Shown here one piece after another: positions 1-8,088 of a stretch of 29,752 bases of DNA. The notes beneath the pieces were generated by a model. The model worked only from the letters and a program-made list of their open reading frames with translations, made no database searches and was not told the DNA's origin. A program made the translations under genes and the position numbers. The DNA is from Bacteroidota bacterium. GTDB taxonomy: Bacteria > Bacteroidota > Bacteroidia > Chitinophagales > Chitinophagaceae. Positions within the stretch are counted from its first letter, which is position 1. Every line of letters begins with the position of its first letter. The stretch covers positions 1 to 29,752 of the forward strand of contig JAFAGR010000019.1 of the NCBI GenBank assembly GCA_023422565.1. The letters are read 5' to 3'.

Positions 1-135
1 GCGATTGTCTGGATGATAAACCTGGGGCTTCTATTCTGAAAACACCAAAATTTACCCTAAAACAGTTGATTTTACTGAATGCAAAATATTATCCCGATTT
101 TTACCGGACAGCAATGATTTTTAATTCCAAAAAAA

Positions 136-168
136 ATCCCTCCCGGATATTCGAGAGGGATCTTTTTT
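136..168 (-). terminator. Rho-independent terminator of the 185-residue gene
   Basis: A 7-bp perfect stem (ATCCCTC at 136-142 with GAGGGAT at 155-161) is flanked by an A-run on the left and a T-run on the right. On the minus strand the stem is followed by a long U-run, so it is a good terminator for the gene ending at 188. The T-run at 163-168 would let it work on the plus strand as well. A degraded version of the same hairpin is found at 4135-4165. Confidence 0.85.
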
Positions 169-187
169 GTGTAAAGATTCACCATAC

Positions 188-745
188 TTACAGGGTTTTA
201 CGGTTAGCGATTGAATGGCCGGGCAGGTCGGTTGCAGTGAAGGTGATCACTGAGCCGGCAAGCTCGTTGTTTGCGGCGGTGCAGGTGTACAGCCAGTTTA
301 GACCATTCTGTTGCAATACCGCATTGCCTTCTTCCAAAAGCTCACCGTTGGCCTTTTGTATGCGGGCCTTTACACCGATGATGCGGAAGTCGTCCATCAC
401 TACAGCACTCAATGTGCTGCCCACAGCACCTGTGTAGTTGCTGCTGTCGATGTCTCCCACAACCGGCACGCGGAAGAAATCCGCAAGGGCAAGGTTGTAA
501 GGTGAAACACCGGGTGATGCCTTCCGCAGGTACTCGGCATAGATGGCTGCATCCTGGAGGATGTTACGCGCATAAATGGCGGCCTGTTTAAAGGTGAATT
601 GCACGTGCTGTTGCAGGCCGGTTGTAACGCCCTTTCTTTTTCTTGGGCGGTAAGACACTACAGTTTTCCCGTGCATTTGGCGGAAAACTACCTGCTTCAA
701 TGCTCCCGAAAATCCTTCGGTAACAATGTTGTTAAACGTTTTCAT
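188..745 (-). CDS. Hypothetical protein, DUF6266-like N-terminal layout
   Basis: A 185-residue protein without signal peptide or membrane segment; I do not know its function. The N-terminal half has the pattern SG...VVF...G...PR...T..Q......FKQA...A (residues 13-70). It matches the layout of the 100-residue protein at 21319-21621, so the two are probably related. This pattern, with glycine, a short beta strand, a basic stretch and a Q/F helix, resembles small Bacteroidota proteins of the DUF6266 type, but that link is from memory and unverified. The C-terminal half (about 85-185) is predicted to be beta-rich, ending in ITFTATDLPGHSIANRKTL. A clear terminator follows. A frameshifted remnant of a paralogue of this gene's 3' end lies at 4135-4250. 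The ATG at 745 is the only good start. Confidence 0.7.
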   Translation of the reverse strand: MKTFNNIVTEGFSGALKQVVFRQMHGKTVVSYRPRKRKGVTTGLQQHVQFTFKQAAIYARNILQDAAIYAEYLRKASPGVSPYNLALADFFRVPVVGDIDSSNYTGAVGSTLSAVVMDDFRIIGVKARIQKANGELLEEGNAVLQQNGLNWLYTCTAANNELAGSVITFTATDLPGHSIANRKTL

Positions 746-1046
746 CGTTTTACTTTTTAAATTGTGAATAAATAGGGTTTCTACCTATTAGACGTTTGAA
801 CAAAAGAAAAGTCACAAACCACATCGTTAAATAAAAGCAAAAGAGACAGCACTAGCTATCGACGAAATACCGATGTGCCTTTTGAAGTAATGTCTCATTT
901 TTGCAAATCTGCCAATTTGAATTACCTTACGTAAGCCCCCGTGGGGTTAACACGTGTTCGAACGATTCAGAATTCAAGCTGGCGAATCATGAGATGAATA
1001 AGGGGTAAAGATTTTGATATAAAAACACTGTACTAAATGATCCTTT
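746..1046. other. Intergenic spacer with a cluster of short palindromes
   Basis: No gene is visible in these 301 bases between divergent genes, so both promoters should lie here. A run of adjacent palindromes sits at 926-963: CTTACGTAAG (926-935), CCCC/GGGG around GT (937-946), AACACGTGTT (949-958) and GTTCGAAC (956-963). They could be operator sites or the trace of an insertion junction at the left edge of the defence cassette. No standard -7 element stands out. Confidence 0.4.
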
Positions 1047-1448
1047 ATGGAAAATAAGGTCAAACACTTAGAATTTATCCAATTAACAATAACTAGAATG
1101 AATACTAACTCTTTTCTAATAAAGGGATGGCTTGTTACATTAGTCACGGGAATTTTTATTCTTTCGGCAAAAGAGGCAAACATGAAGTTTCTTTGGTTCG
1201 CTCCATTTGCAACTCTTTTATTTTGGTTATTGGATGCTTTCTTTGTCACATCCGAAAGGCAATTCAGAAACCTCTACAACTCCGTGCGATTAAAGGCAGA
1301 AAATGAAATTGATTATTCTATGGATTTGTCTGACTTTAATTCTGGTGCCAGTTCGTTTTTTCCTTCGTTTCTTTCCGTAACCCTACTTTTATTCTACCCT
1401 GCTGTTCTTGTCGCATCAATTGTCGCTACCACATTAATAAAAAATTAA
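1047..1448 (+). CDS. Small three-helix membrane protein next to the TIR-Roc protein
   Basis: A 133-residue protein with three likely transmembrane segments: about 22-43, 46-66 and 105-129. An N-terminal amphipathic helix (HLEFIQLTITRMNTNSF) comes first, and a charged cytosolic stretch (SERQFRNLYNSVRLKAENE) lies between the second and third segments. The pattern 'LEFIQ..I.RMN.NSF..KGW...F.FLDA.....ER.FR.LY' is one I associate with a widespread family of small bacterial membrane proteins in accessory DNA. Its function is not known to me. The layout loosely resembles SLATT-type membrane effectors, which is inference. The gene ends 30 nt before the start of the LRR-Roc-COR-TIR gene on the same strand, so the two are probably co-transcribed and may form a two-gene unit. 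Confidence 0.8.
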   Translation: MENKVKHLEFIQLTITRMNTNSFLIKGWLVTLVTGIFILSAKEANMKFLWFAPFATLLFWLLDAFFVTSERQFRNLYNSVRLKAENEIDYSMDLSDFNSGASSFFPSFLSVTLLLFYPAVLVASIVATTLIKN

Positions 1449-1478
1449 ACTTTACAGAAAATTATTCCATTTTTGGTT

Positions 1479-3986
1479 ATGATGGAACCGATAAAACTAA
1501 CTAGAGAGGAGTACAACCTTTCGATCAAAACGCAAAAACTCAACCTATCCAATCGAAATCTAACAACAGTTCCCGAATTTCTGTTAGAGATGCCATGGAT
1601 TAAACACCTAAGTATAAGCAATAATAATATAGAGTCAATTGAGAATCTTCAAAATCTTACAAACTTGGAGATATTGTATGCTTTTAAGAATAAGATTTCC
1701 AAAATTGAAAATTTGGAAAATCTTCGATCTCTGCAACGACTCGATTTATCTGACAATTTCCTTCGGGAAATAAACGGATTTGAAAATCTCAGCAACTTAA
1801 AGAATCTCTATTTGTCAAGAAATCCTATCACTGATCTCAGTAACCTCGAAAAAAGTGGCTTGGACCTAGATAACCTTTTTCTTGATGGAACGTTAGTCAA
1901 TGATATTCGTTCATTGAAGATTTTCATAAGAAGAGGATTGGAGTGTTCACTCAAATCTATTTCTCATCGTAAAGTAATTTTCTTGCAGGACTGCCCTCTT
2001 CCAGAGCAAATTCAATTGTTCATTAGCCAAGGTTCAACCGCTCTTTTAAATTATTTTTCGGATCTAGAAGAGCAAGGGGAAGATACGATTTTTGAGGCCC
2101 GGCTATTCATCTTAGGCGAAGCTGGGGTTGGGAAAACAACGTTTGCAAGAAAGATAAAAGACTCACTCGCCTTGATGCCTGCCGAAATTGATGATACCAC
2201 TGTTGGCATTGACGTATCAAAACATGTTTTTAAAATCAAAAATCCTAAAGACAACCCTTTTCATGTAAACATATGGGATTTTGGGGGACAACAAATTTAT
2301 CACAGCACCCATCAACTCTTTTTGTCGAAGAGAAGTCTTTACGTAATAATCGGAAATGGAAGAAAGGAAGATAATCCCGAGCTCTACTGGCTTCCAATTC
2401 AAAAATTGCTTTGTGATGATAGCCCAGTTTTACTGGTTGTCAATAAACGGGCAAATCTAAACCATGAGATTCCGTTCAATCAACTTAGGACACGTTTTCC
2501 GAATCTTCGGGACCCGTTAATAGAAATTGATTTGAGAAGAGACATAAGCCAGATTGCTGAAGTACAATCTATTATTGAACATCACATCAGAAACCTTCCG
2601 CAATTTCTTAAAGGAGAAAAACTTCCTAAAAAATGGGTAACTCTGCGCGAGACGCTTAAAACCTTAAAAAGGAATTACATTTCTATCGACCAGTTTTACG
2701 ACATCTGTAATTCGAACGGTCTTTTCGGTTTCGAGAGGCAAAAATTTGTATTGGATTACCTAAATGATATGGGCATTGTATTATATTTTGATGTACCTCA
2801 TTTGAGAAAGCTCGTGATTCTCAATACATCATGGTTAACAGAAGCAATATATAAGATTTTAGATCACACAAAAGAAAAAAGAGCGAATGGTAGATTCACA
2901 GAAGAAGAGTTAGAAAAGGTGTGGAGTGATCCGAGCTATAAGGCTATTTTCGACGAACTGCTTCTAATCATGGAAAAATTTGAGCTATGCTATAAGTTAC
3001 CAATTTCCCCGGTTGAATATCTTGTTCCCAAACTAGTCCAAAACGATGTTCCTGAAAACTTATCTTGGGATAAATCTGAAACTCTCCAGGTCAGATATGA
3101 ATATGACGTTATGCCTAAAGGGATCCTTCAAAGGCTGATCGTTAGAAGACATGCGCTTCTCTCAAAAACAATAAATGTTTGGAAATACGGTGCAGTGTTT
3201 GAATTTCTAAGTGCAAGAGCCCTTGTACTTCTTGAGTCTCCAACAAAATTGACTATTTCAGCTTCCGGTTTAAAAAGGGGCAGTCTAATTGAAATGATTT
3301 GTGTAGAAATTGACTCGATTAACAGTGATTATAAATTCAGCAAAGATACAGACGTAAGGAAACGCGTTCCGTGTATATGCCCGCATTGCATTGACGAGCT
3401 TAATCCTACTTATTATGATTATGCAGATTTGATTAGGCGCTACTCAAAAAAAATTCAAACAATCGAATGTAGTAAGGAATATAGTGCCGTTAACGTAGAA
3501 AAGTTACTTTCAGAGGTATTCGACCAAGGAATAAAAGTCACCGATGGAAAATTGCCACTTATTTTCATTTCCTATTCGCAAGAAGACGAAGCATATTTAA
3601 AAGAATTCCGGGGACACCTTAGATTTATAGAAAAGGAATCAATGGTATTTTGTGACCACGAAATAACGCCGGGTGGGGATTGGGACGCAGAAATAAAAAA
3701 ACAACTATCGCAAGCGGATGTAATTGTATTCTTAGTTAGCGCAAGTTTATACAATACTGACTATGTTAGAAATGTTGAAATTCCTTTGGCTTTAGATCGA
3801 CTCAAAGAAAAAGAGAAGCCGCCAGTTCTCATTCCTGTAATAATCAGGAACTGCGCATGGCAGGACTCCGTATTTGGAACATTTACCGCTGCACCTCATA
3901 AGGGAATGCCCATCAGTGCTTGGAATGATCGCGATGCCGGTTGGAAAGAAGTAGTGTTGGCACTCAAGAAAGTGATTGGAAGGTAA
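1479..3986 (+). CDS. LRR-Roc-COR-TIR protein (Roco GTPase with TIR effector)
   Basis: I start it at the ATG at 1479 (836 codons including stop would run to 3986). Domains in order: SDS22-like leucine-rich repeats at about residues 18-150; a Roc GTPase at about 205-370 with P-loop GEAGVGKT (213-220), DTTVG switch I, DFGGQ (267-271) and NKR (322-324, in place of NKxD); a COR-like region at about 385-680 with a CxCxxC cluster near 630-637 and a later Cys that may bind zinc; and a C-terminal TIR domain from about 690. The TIR domain has FISYSQED, D..ITPGGDW, DVIVFLVS and the Glu at position 767 (VEIPLAL) expected for NADase activity. Known biology: Roco proteins switch and dimerise through Roc-COR, and many bacterial TIR domains destroy NAD+ upon phage infection. 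Inferred role: a single-chain immune sensor and effector. It probably works with the membrane protein just upstream. Confidence 0.9.
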   Translation: MMEPIKLTREEYNLSIKTQKLNLSNRNLTTVPEFLLEMPWIKHLSISNNNIESIENLQNLTNLEILYAFKNKISKIENLENLRSLQRLDLSDNFLREINGFENLSNLKNLYLSRNPITDLSNLEKSGLDLDNLFLDGTLVNDIRSLKIFIRRGLECSLKSISHRKVIFLQDCPLPEQIQLFISQGSTALLNYFSDLEEQGEDTIFEARLFILGEAGVGKTTFARKIKDSLALMPAEIDDTTVGIDVSKHVFKIKNPKDNPFHVNIWDFGGQQIYHSTHQLFLSKRSLYVIIGNGRKEDNPELYWLPIQKLLCDDSPVLLVVNKRANLNHEIPFNQLRTRFPNLRDPLIEIDLRRDISQIAEVQSIIEHHIRNLPQFLKGEKLPKKWVTLRETLKTLKRNYISIDQFYDICNSNGLFGFERQKFVLDYLNDMGIVLYFDVPHLRKLVILNTSWLTEAIYKILDHTKEKRANGRFTEEELEKVWSDPSYKAIFDELLLIMEKFELCYKLPISPVEYLVPKLVQNDVPENLSWDKSETLQVRYEYDVMPKGILQRLIVRRHALLSKTINVWKYGAVFEFLSARALVLLESPTKLTISASGLKRGSLIEMICVEIDSINSDYKFSKDTDVRKRVPCICPHCIDELNPTYYDYADLIRRYSKKIQTIECSKEYSAVNVEKLLSEVFDQGIKVTDGKLPLIFISYSQEDEAYLKEFRGHLRFIEKESMVFCDHEITPGGDWDAEIKKQLSQADVIVFLVSASLYNTDYVRNVEIPLALDRLKEKEKPPVLIPVIIRNCAWQDSVFGTFTAAPHKGMPISAWNDRDAGWKEVVLALKKVIGR

Positions 3987-4294
3987 CTTGATCGTAAATA
4001 ATAGTAGGCGGTTCGTTGACAACGATGATAAGCGGCGGCGCAACACGGTAAATTTCCTCAGGCACGCTCAACCTTCAAATTTCTGTTTTTACACACTTTA
4101 TTCAACAGAACGAAGTAACAAGCGTATTGAAACAATCCCCCGCCAATTAACGAGAGGGATCTTTCTTCGCGTAAAGACTCACCATACTTACAGGGCCCTG
4201 CGGTTAACAACGGAATGGCAGGAAGGTGGGTGGCTGTGAATGTGATCACTTAACATCACCACAATCTTTCGTGACTTTAATGATTTCAGGTAAC
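3987..4294. other. Spacer between convergent operons, holding a gene remnant
   Basis: This stretch separates the TIR-Roc gene (plus strand) from mcrC (minus strand). No intact gene is seen. The part from 4135 to 4250 is a decayed copy of the 3' end and terminator of the gene at 188-745 and is listed separately. The remaining bases on both sides show nothing I recognise. Confidence 0.6.
4135..4250 (-). pseudogene. Frameshifted 3' remnant of a paralogue of the 188-745 gene, with terminator
   Basis: This segment aligns with 136-251 over its full length and in the same orientation. On the minus strand it reads ITFTATHLP. A one-base deletion near 4220 then shifts the frame, after which the other frame reads CHSVVNRRAL and a stop at the same place as GHSIANRKTL-stop in the intact gene. 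Differences are partly synonymous, so it came from a diverged paralogue and is not a recent exact duplication. The terminator hairpin is still present in weak form (ATCCC 4135-4139, GGGAT 4156-4160, then CTTTCTT). Homology stops abruptly at 4250, only 44 nt from the end of mcrC. The hairpin may still serve as terminator for both convergent operons. Confidence 0.8.
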
Positions 4295-5680
4295 CTACGG
4301 CAGTTTCAAACCGAGCTTATATACTTTATGATAGGGCTTTATTTCGTTTCTAAGCAAATTTTTTAGCGACAAGGAATCTTCCCCATTTTCGAGATCAGGA
4401 TAGATTATCAAACAATCAATATTTCTATCATCGTCATCGTCAATGTTTAATTTCTTTCTAACTTTTTTAAGTCGCGCATAACCCGCAACTTGCCTGATAT
4501 CATCGTGAATATGACCATTTTGATAATGCAATTTGTATTTTGCATCAATCACCATCTGATGCTTAGGATCGGAAACCAAAATATCCAAAGCATTTCCGTA
4601 AGTGGCGAACTGAAAGTGAATATGTTTTTCTAACCTTGGATTATGCTCGACCATTTTGCTGTAGACATAGAGCTCAAATAATCTGGGCATATCAATCCAA
4701 AATGGCGGAGTGGCTATCTTCTGTTGAGTTGTTTGCGAAATATTATAAGCAAAACGTTTCAATATCGCATGAGCCAATCTGATGCCATCTTTATATTCTT
4801 TAAAGAAAGGATTGGCCTTAATATGCCTTAATTCATGATCTTCTACTTCATTTCCTATAGTTTCAAAAGCTGCACGGCAATATGCAATCATCTGTTGAAG
4901 GTCATTGTAATTGGGTTGGAAAACGTCCTTGAAGTTTTCAACATAACTGATCGTAAACTGTAACGCCTTTTTTAGAAGGCGGTTTTCGGCACTGTCAATT
5001 CCAAAAGTCTCATAACTACAGTAAGTGTACGTAAACTTGTTGCGAAAAACATTTCGTTTAATTTGTTCTCCCACAAGTATCTTTCCTTTTACCCTGCTGT
5101 TGAGATTTTCAGTGACATTATAATATGATTTGCGGAGCCCCTTACGAACAATGCCCTGAAGTATATTCAGAAACTGAACAACCAGCATTGGTGTGAGCTG
5201 ATCATCCTTGCTTTCAATAACAATCTCGGCTTCGTCCCAATCAATTTGTAACAAACCTTCTGTACATTTTGCGGCTTCCGGCACCGATACTACATCGAGA
5301 AGCATTTTCAGATAATCAATTTCTACATCGTCCTTGTCCTCTCCGGCTTCTACCGTCCCCTGTTCCTCTTCTAAGGATTGCTCAAAGGAAGCCGCCGACT
5401 TCTTATTGAGTTTTGGCACTACCTGTAAATAACGACCTGTTGCGCCCAAATGCCCGATTCCAATGCAATAATCGGCGGAAAGTTCAAGGCCATCTGAGAC
5501 CTGAGCAACTTTAAACCGATGGATATCCTTTTTAAAAAATTTAGATTGTAATGCTAGATACGCCTCTTTATTTTCAGAGTATAGAAGTAGTTTACCATCT
5601 TTAGAAAACATTTTGTCCTGCGAAGGATCTTCTGTAAAAGTGATGCTAATGGTTTTATGTTCTGAAATCCGGATGCCCAT
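4295..5680 (-). CDS. mcrC: McrC family nuclease subunit of an McrBC modification-dependent system
   Basis: A 461-residue protein with the McrC layout: an N-terminal beta-rich region that docks on the McrB ring, a middle helical part with RVKGKILVGEQI (196-207) and ENRLLKKAL, and a C-terminal PD-(D/E)XK nuclease. Likely catalytic residues are D366 (ALDILVSD), D379 and K381 (VIDAKYK), with E336 in FELYVYSK. McrC stimulates the McrB GTPase and cuts DNA carrying modified cytosine. The start codon overlaps the mcrB stop by one base (TAATG), so the two are translationally coupled. An acidic, low-complexity insert (about 97-120) is unusual, as is the run of aspartates near residue 420. It is the last gene of a long minus-strand series. 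Confidence 0.92.
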   Translation of the reverse strand: MGIRISEHKTISITFTEDPSQDKMFSKDGKLLLYSENKEAYLALQSKFFKKDIHRFKVAQVSDGLELSADYCIGIGHLGATGRYLQVVPKLNKKSAASFEQSLEEEQGTVEAGEDKDDVEIDYLKMLLDVVSVPEAAKCTEGLLQIDWDEAEIVIESKDDQLTPMLVVQFLNILQGIVRKGLRKSYYNVTENLNSRVKGKILVGEQIKRNVFRNKFTYTYCSYETFGIDSAENRLLKKALQFTISYVENFKDVFQPNYNDLQQMIAYCRAAFETIGNEVEDHELRHIKANPFFKEYKDGIRLAHAILKRFAYNISQTTQQKIATPPFWIDMPRLFELYVYSKMVEHNPRLEKHIHFQFATYGNALDILVSDPKHQMVIDAKYKLHYQNGHIHDDIRQVAGYARLKKVRKKLNIDDDDDRNIDCLIIYPDLENGEDSLSLKNLLRNEIKPYHKVYKLGLKLP

Positions 5681-8088
5681 TACTTCACTTTAATATCTTC
5701 CAAAATATACTGTTTAACAGTCTTACTGCCAACATTATTAACTAAAATTCCATCCTTAACGTACTCTAATAAGATAGGCGCCACTTCGTAATTCATCTTC
5801 ATATCGAATAGTACCTGTTTATCCTTACCGTCTTTCAGATCTTCTTTCTTTACAATGAAATAACTATGTCCAATTTGCACATCTTTACTCTCAAACTCCC
5901 TACTTACATTTTTTTCCGTAAACAGTGCTGCCACTTTATCAAATCCTTCGGCATTGAAATATATCTCATCGGTTTCCTGAAGCTTCTCTGGTAGTACGTC
6001 CACAAATGCGAACCGGCGTCTGATGGCATAGTCAATATGACCAACACTTCTGTCGGCAGTATTCATCGTGCCAATAATGAATAAATTAGGCGGGAGCAAT
6101 ATATCAGACCCGTCAACATCATACATAGAACCCATTCCTTCGCCCCGGTACTCCATAGAATAAATTAGTTCTCCTAATACCGAAGACAAATTAGCCCTAT
6201 TGATCTCGTCAATTACAAGAACATAATTTTTTAATGGTTGAACCGCTTCAGCAATTTCTTTGGTTTCAATTTCATTTAATTGTGAAAGCAACATAAAATA
6301 ATATGGATATTTCCCTTTCATGGTCAACCCTAATTCTTTTTCCTTGTCCCTAAGATCTATAGGTTTAACCAAATCATGTTTGGCATTAAACACCTTCTCC
6401 AAATCACTAAAAAGGATTTTATACCTTATCTCCTCTCGTTTAGGAAAATTATAAATCAACCCGTCATCCTTTATAGCAATAATTTTTGCTGTGCTTGCAT
6501 TCCCAAACAAATACTCATTGCCCTCTTCAATTTTGGTTCGAATTTTTTCAAGCAGGTCATTCAATTTGGACTCGAACACTGAATGATCTTGCCTCTTTCC
6601 GAGACTTGAGAGATAATTGGTATAGGCCTTTAAAGCAAAGGCTCCCATTATCTTGTTTTCTGGCTTGTACAAAATTCCTTCGCCACCTTCGTTTGGTCGG
6701 GCAACTATTCCCCTTACAAAATCCTCGTAGCTATAAGACGGGTGAAATTGAACAATCTCAAATTGGTCAGACTTGCTAATATCCACTGTTGACCGTAAGT
6801 GTTCAAAAATATACATCGCTGCAGCAGCCGCTCTTCGATCTGCATTATAAACTTCTGGCCTGCGAAATCCTTCTCCTTCATACGCCTTGATGATACTTTG
6901 AAATGAAAAAACATTTTCGGCTCCTGAGCTTTTTTGCGTAGTTATTGTTTCACTCGACTGATCGACTTTTACAATAGTATACTTTACCTCATTATATACG
7001 CTACTCAGAACTGTTCCCTCCTTAAGACAAGCCAAAATCTCTTCCTTAGAAATTTTCTTTGGCACTTGGCCAATACCAAGCAGTTCACGGGCAATCTCTT
7101 TTGCTAATCTCGTTTTGCCGGTACCCGGAGGGCCTTGCAGGATAATCTGTTTCTTATAGCGAAGCAATTCAGATGTTTTATTCACACTTTCAACGTTTAA
7201 TAGCTTTGTGGATGGTATTTTCGAATTTTCAAAAATTAATTTATACGCTTTAAATTGTTTGTGTTTAATATCATACAACATTTTTAAATAATCTAATCCG
7301 TTAATTCTGTAATTCTCAGCATCTTCCTCAAAAGAAATTTCCTTTCCATACAAAATAAAACAGCCATATACGAGGTTAAACAATTTTTCTTCGTCAGAAT
7401 CCCAAAACCTGTAATCCTGGAGGATAATATCAATATCATTCCTGAAAGCAAAAAAGGAATTTCGAAAAGGTCTTACACTTTCGACTGGATCACGATTATT
7501 TTGAGAGCCTTGAATATTAAATCCAAGGCCGTATTTCAAATAACCGTCATCATTTAGGTGCATATGGTATTGCAGTTCTTTCTCAGCCCCTAAGTTTATC
7601 GTCCAATACTTTTCTCTAACATCGCCAAACAATTTATCAGGGTTAACAATTTTAGATTGAGCTGTTGCGTCTCTTCTAAATTCCCTGAATCTCCTTATGA
7701 AGTCATTATTTTTCCCCACACTATTGACTTCTTCGTTAACCTGATTAACGAAACTTTGAAAGTCAGAAAATAATATCTTTCTATCATTATATTCCAAAAA
7801 CTTCAGGAAATGTGACAATAGTATTGCCTTAGGCACGCCACTTCCTATCCTATCGCTGTAAGTTGAAAAATCACTGGAGGTTTGCGCTAGATTGCTCTTC
7901 AAAAGTGGGATATCTCTTAACGGATCTGTTATGTCAAATGGATCGCTCCCGAATGAACTTTTATAATTGTCGACTAATTTAATAATCTGACCATCAAAAT
8001 TGGACGGACCAAAATAGGGTTTGTAGCTTGGAACGTTTGGTATCACTGTTCCTAAATAAAAGGTTTTAAAATCCTTTAAATAGTTCAT
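5680..8088 (-). CDS. mcrB: McrB family AAA+ GTPase motor
   Basis: An 802-residue protein. The AAA+ core shows Walker A GPPGTGKT (319-326), Walker B VLVIDEINRANLS (near 624) and the McrB signature GTMNTADRS (near 676), followed by the RRRF arginine-finger region. The MNTADRS loop is the GTP-specific signature of McrB rather than of ordinary ATP-using AAA+ proteins. The first 300 residues are a long N-terminal region that should carry target recognition; it is not similar to anything I can name, so the modification recognised cannot be predicted. Its start ATG overlaps the hsdS stop (ATGA), with a G-rich stretch ending GGAGG directly upstream. It is therefore translated together with the type I specificity subunit. 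Confidence 0.92.
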   Translation of the reverse strand: MNYLKDFKTFYLGTVIPNVPSYKPYFGPSNFDGQIIKLVDNYKSSFGSDPFDITDPLRDIPLLKSNLAQTSSDFSTYSDRIGSGVPKAILLSHFLKFLEYNDRKILFSDFQSFVNQVNEEVNSVGKNNDFIRRFREFRRDATAQSKIVNPDKLFGDVREKYWTINLGAEKELQYHMHLNDDGYLKYGLGFNIQGSQNNRDPVESVRPFRNSFFAFRNDIDIILQDYRFWDSDEEKLFNLVYGCFILYGKEISFEEDAENYRINGLDYLKMLYDIKHKQFKAYKLIFENSKIPSTKLLNVESVNKTSELLRYKKQIILQGPPGTGKTRLAKEIARELLGIGQVPKKISKEEILACLKEGTVLSSVYNEVKYTIVKVDQSSETITTQKSSGAENVFSFQSIIKAYEGEGFRRPEVYNADRRAAAAAMYIFEHLRSTVDISKSDQFEIVQFHPSYSYEDFVRGIVARPNEGGEGILYKPENKIMGAFALKAYTNYLSSLGKRQDHSVFESKLNDLLEKIRTKIEEGNEYLFGNASTAKIIAIKDDGLIYNFPKREEIRYKILFSDLEKVFNAKHDLVKPIDLRDKEKELGLTMKGKYPYYFMLLSQLNEIETKEIAEAVQPLKNYVLVIDEINRANLSSVLGELIYSMEYRGEGMGSMYDVDGSDILLPPNLFIIGTMNTADRSVGHIDYAIRRRFAFVDVLPEKLQETDEIYFNAEGFDKVAALFTEKNVSREFESKDVQIGHSYFIVKKEDLKDGKDKQVLFDMKMNYEVAPILLEYVKDGILVNNVGSKTVKQYILEDIKVK

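Noticed and set aside
3..437. Open reading frame on the plus strand from the window edge, without stop to 437
   Set aside because: It runs straight through the strong terminator at 136-168 and the reverse of a well-supported gene; no domain pattern is visible.
930..975. GTTCGAAC sequence resembling a tRNA T-loop
   Set aside because: Flanking bases do not pair into a T-stem and no acceptor or anticodon arm is found; it belongs to a cluster of short palindromes.
4058..4249. Small minus-strand ORF in the gap between TIR-Roc and mcrC
   Set aside because: It starts in frame with the paralogue remnant but leaves that frame after a one-base deletion; the rest is noise. Called as pseudogene remnant instead.
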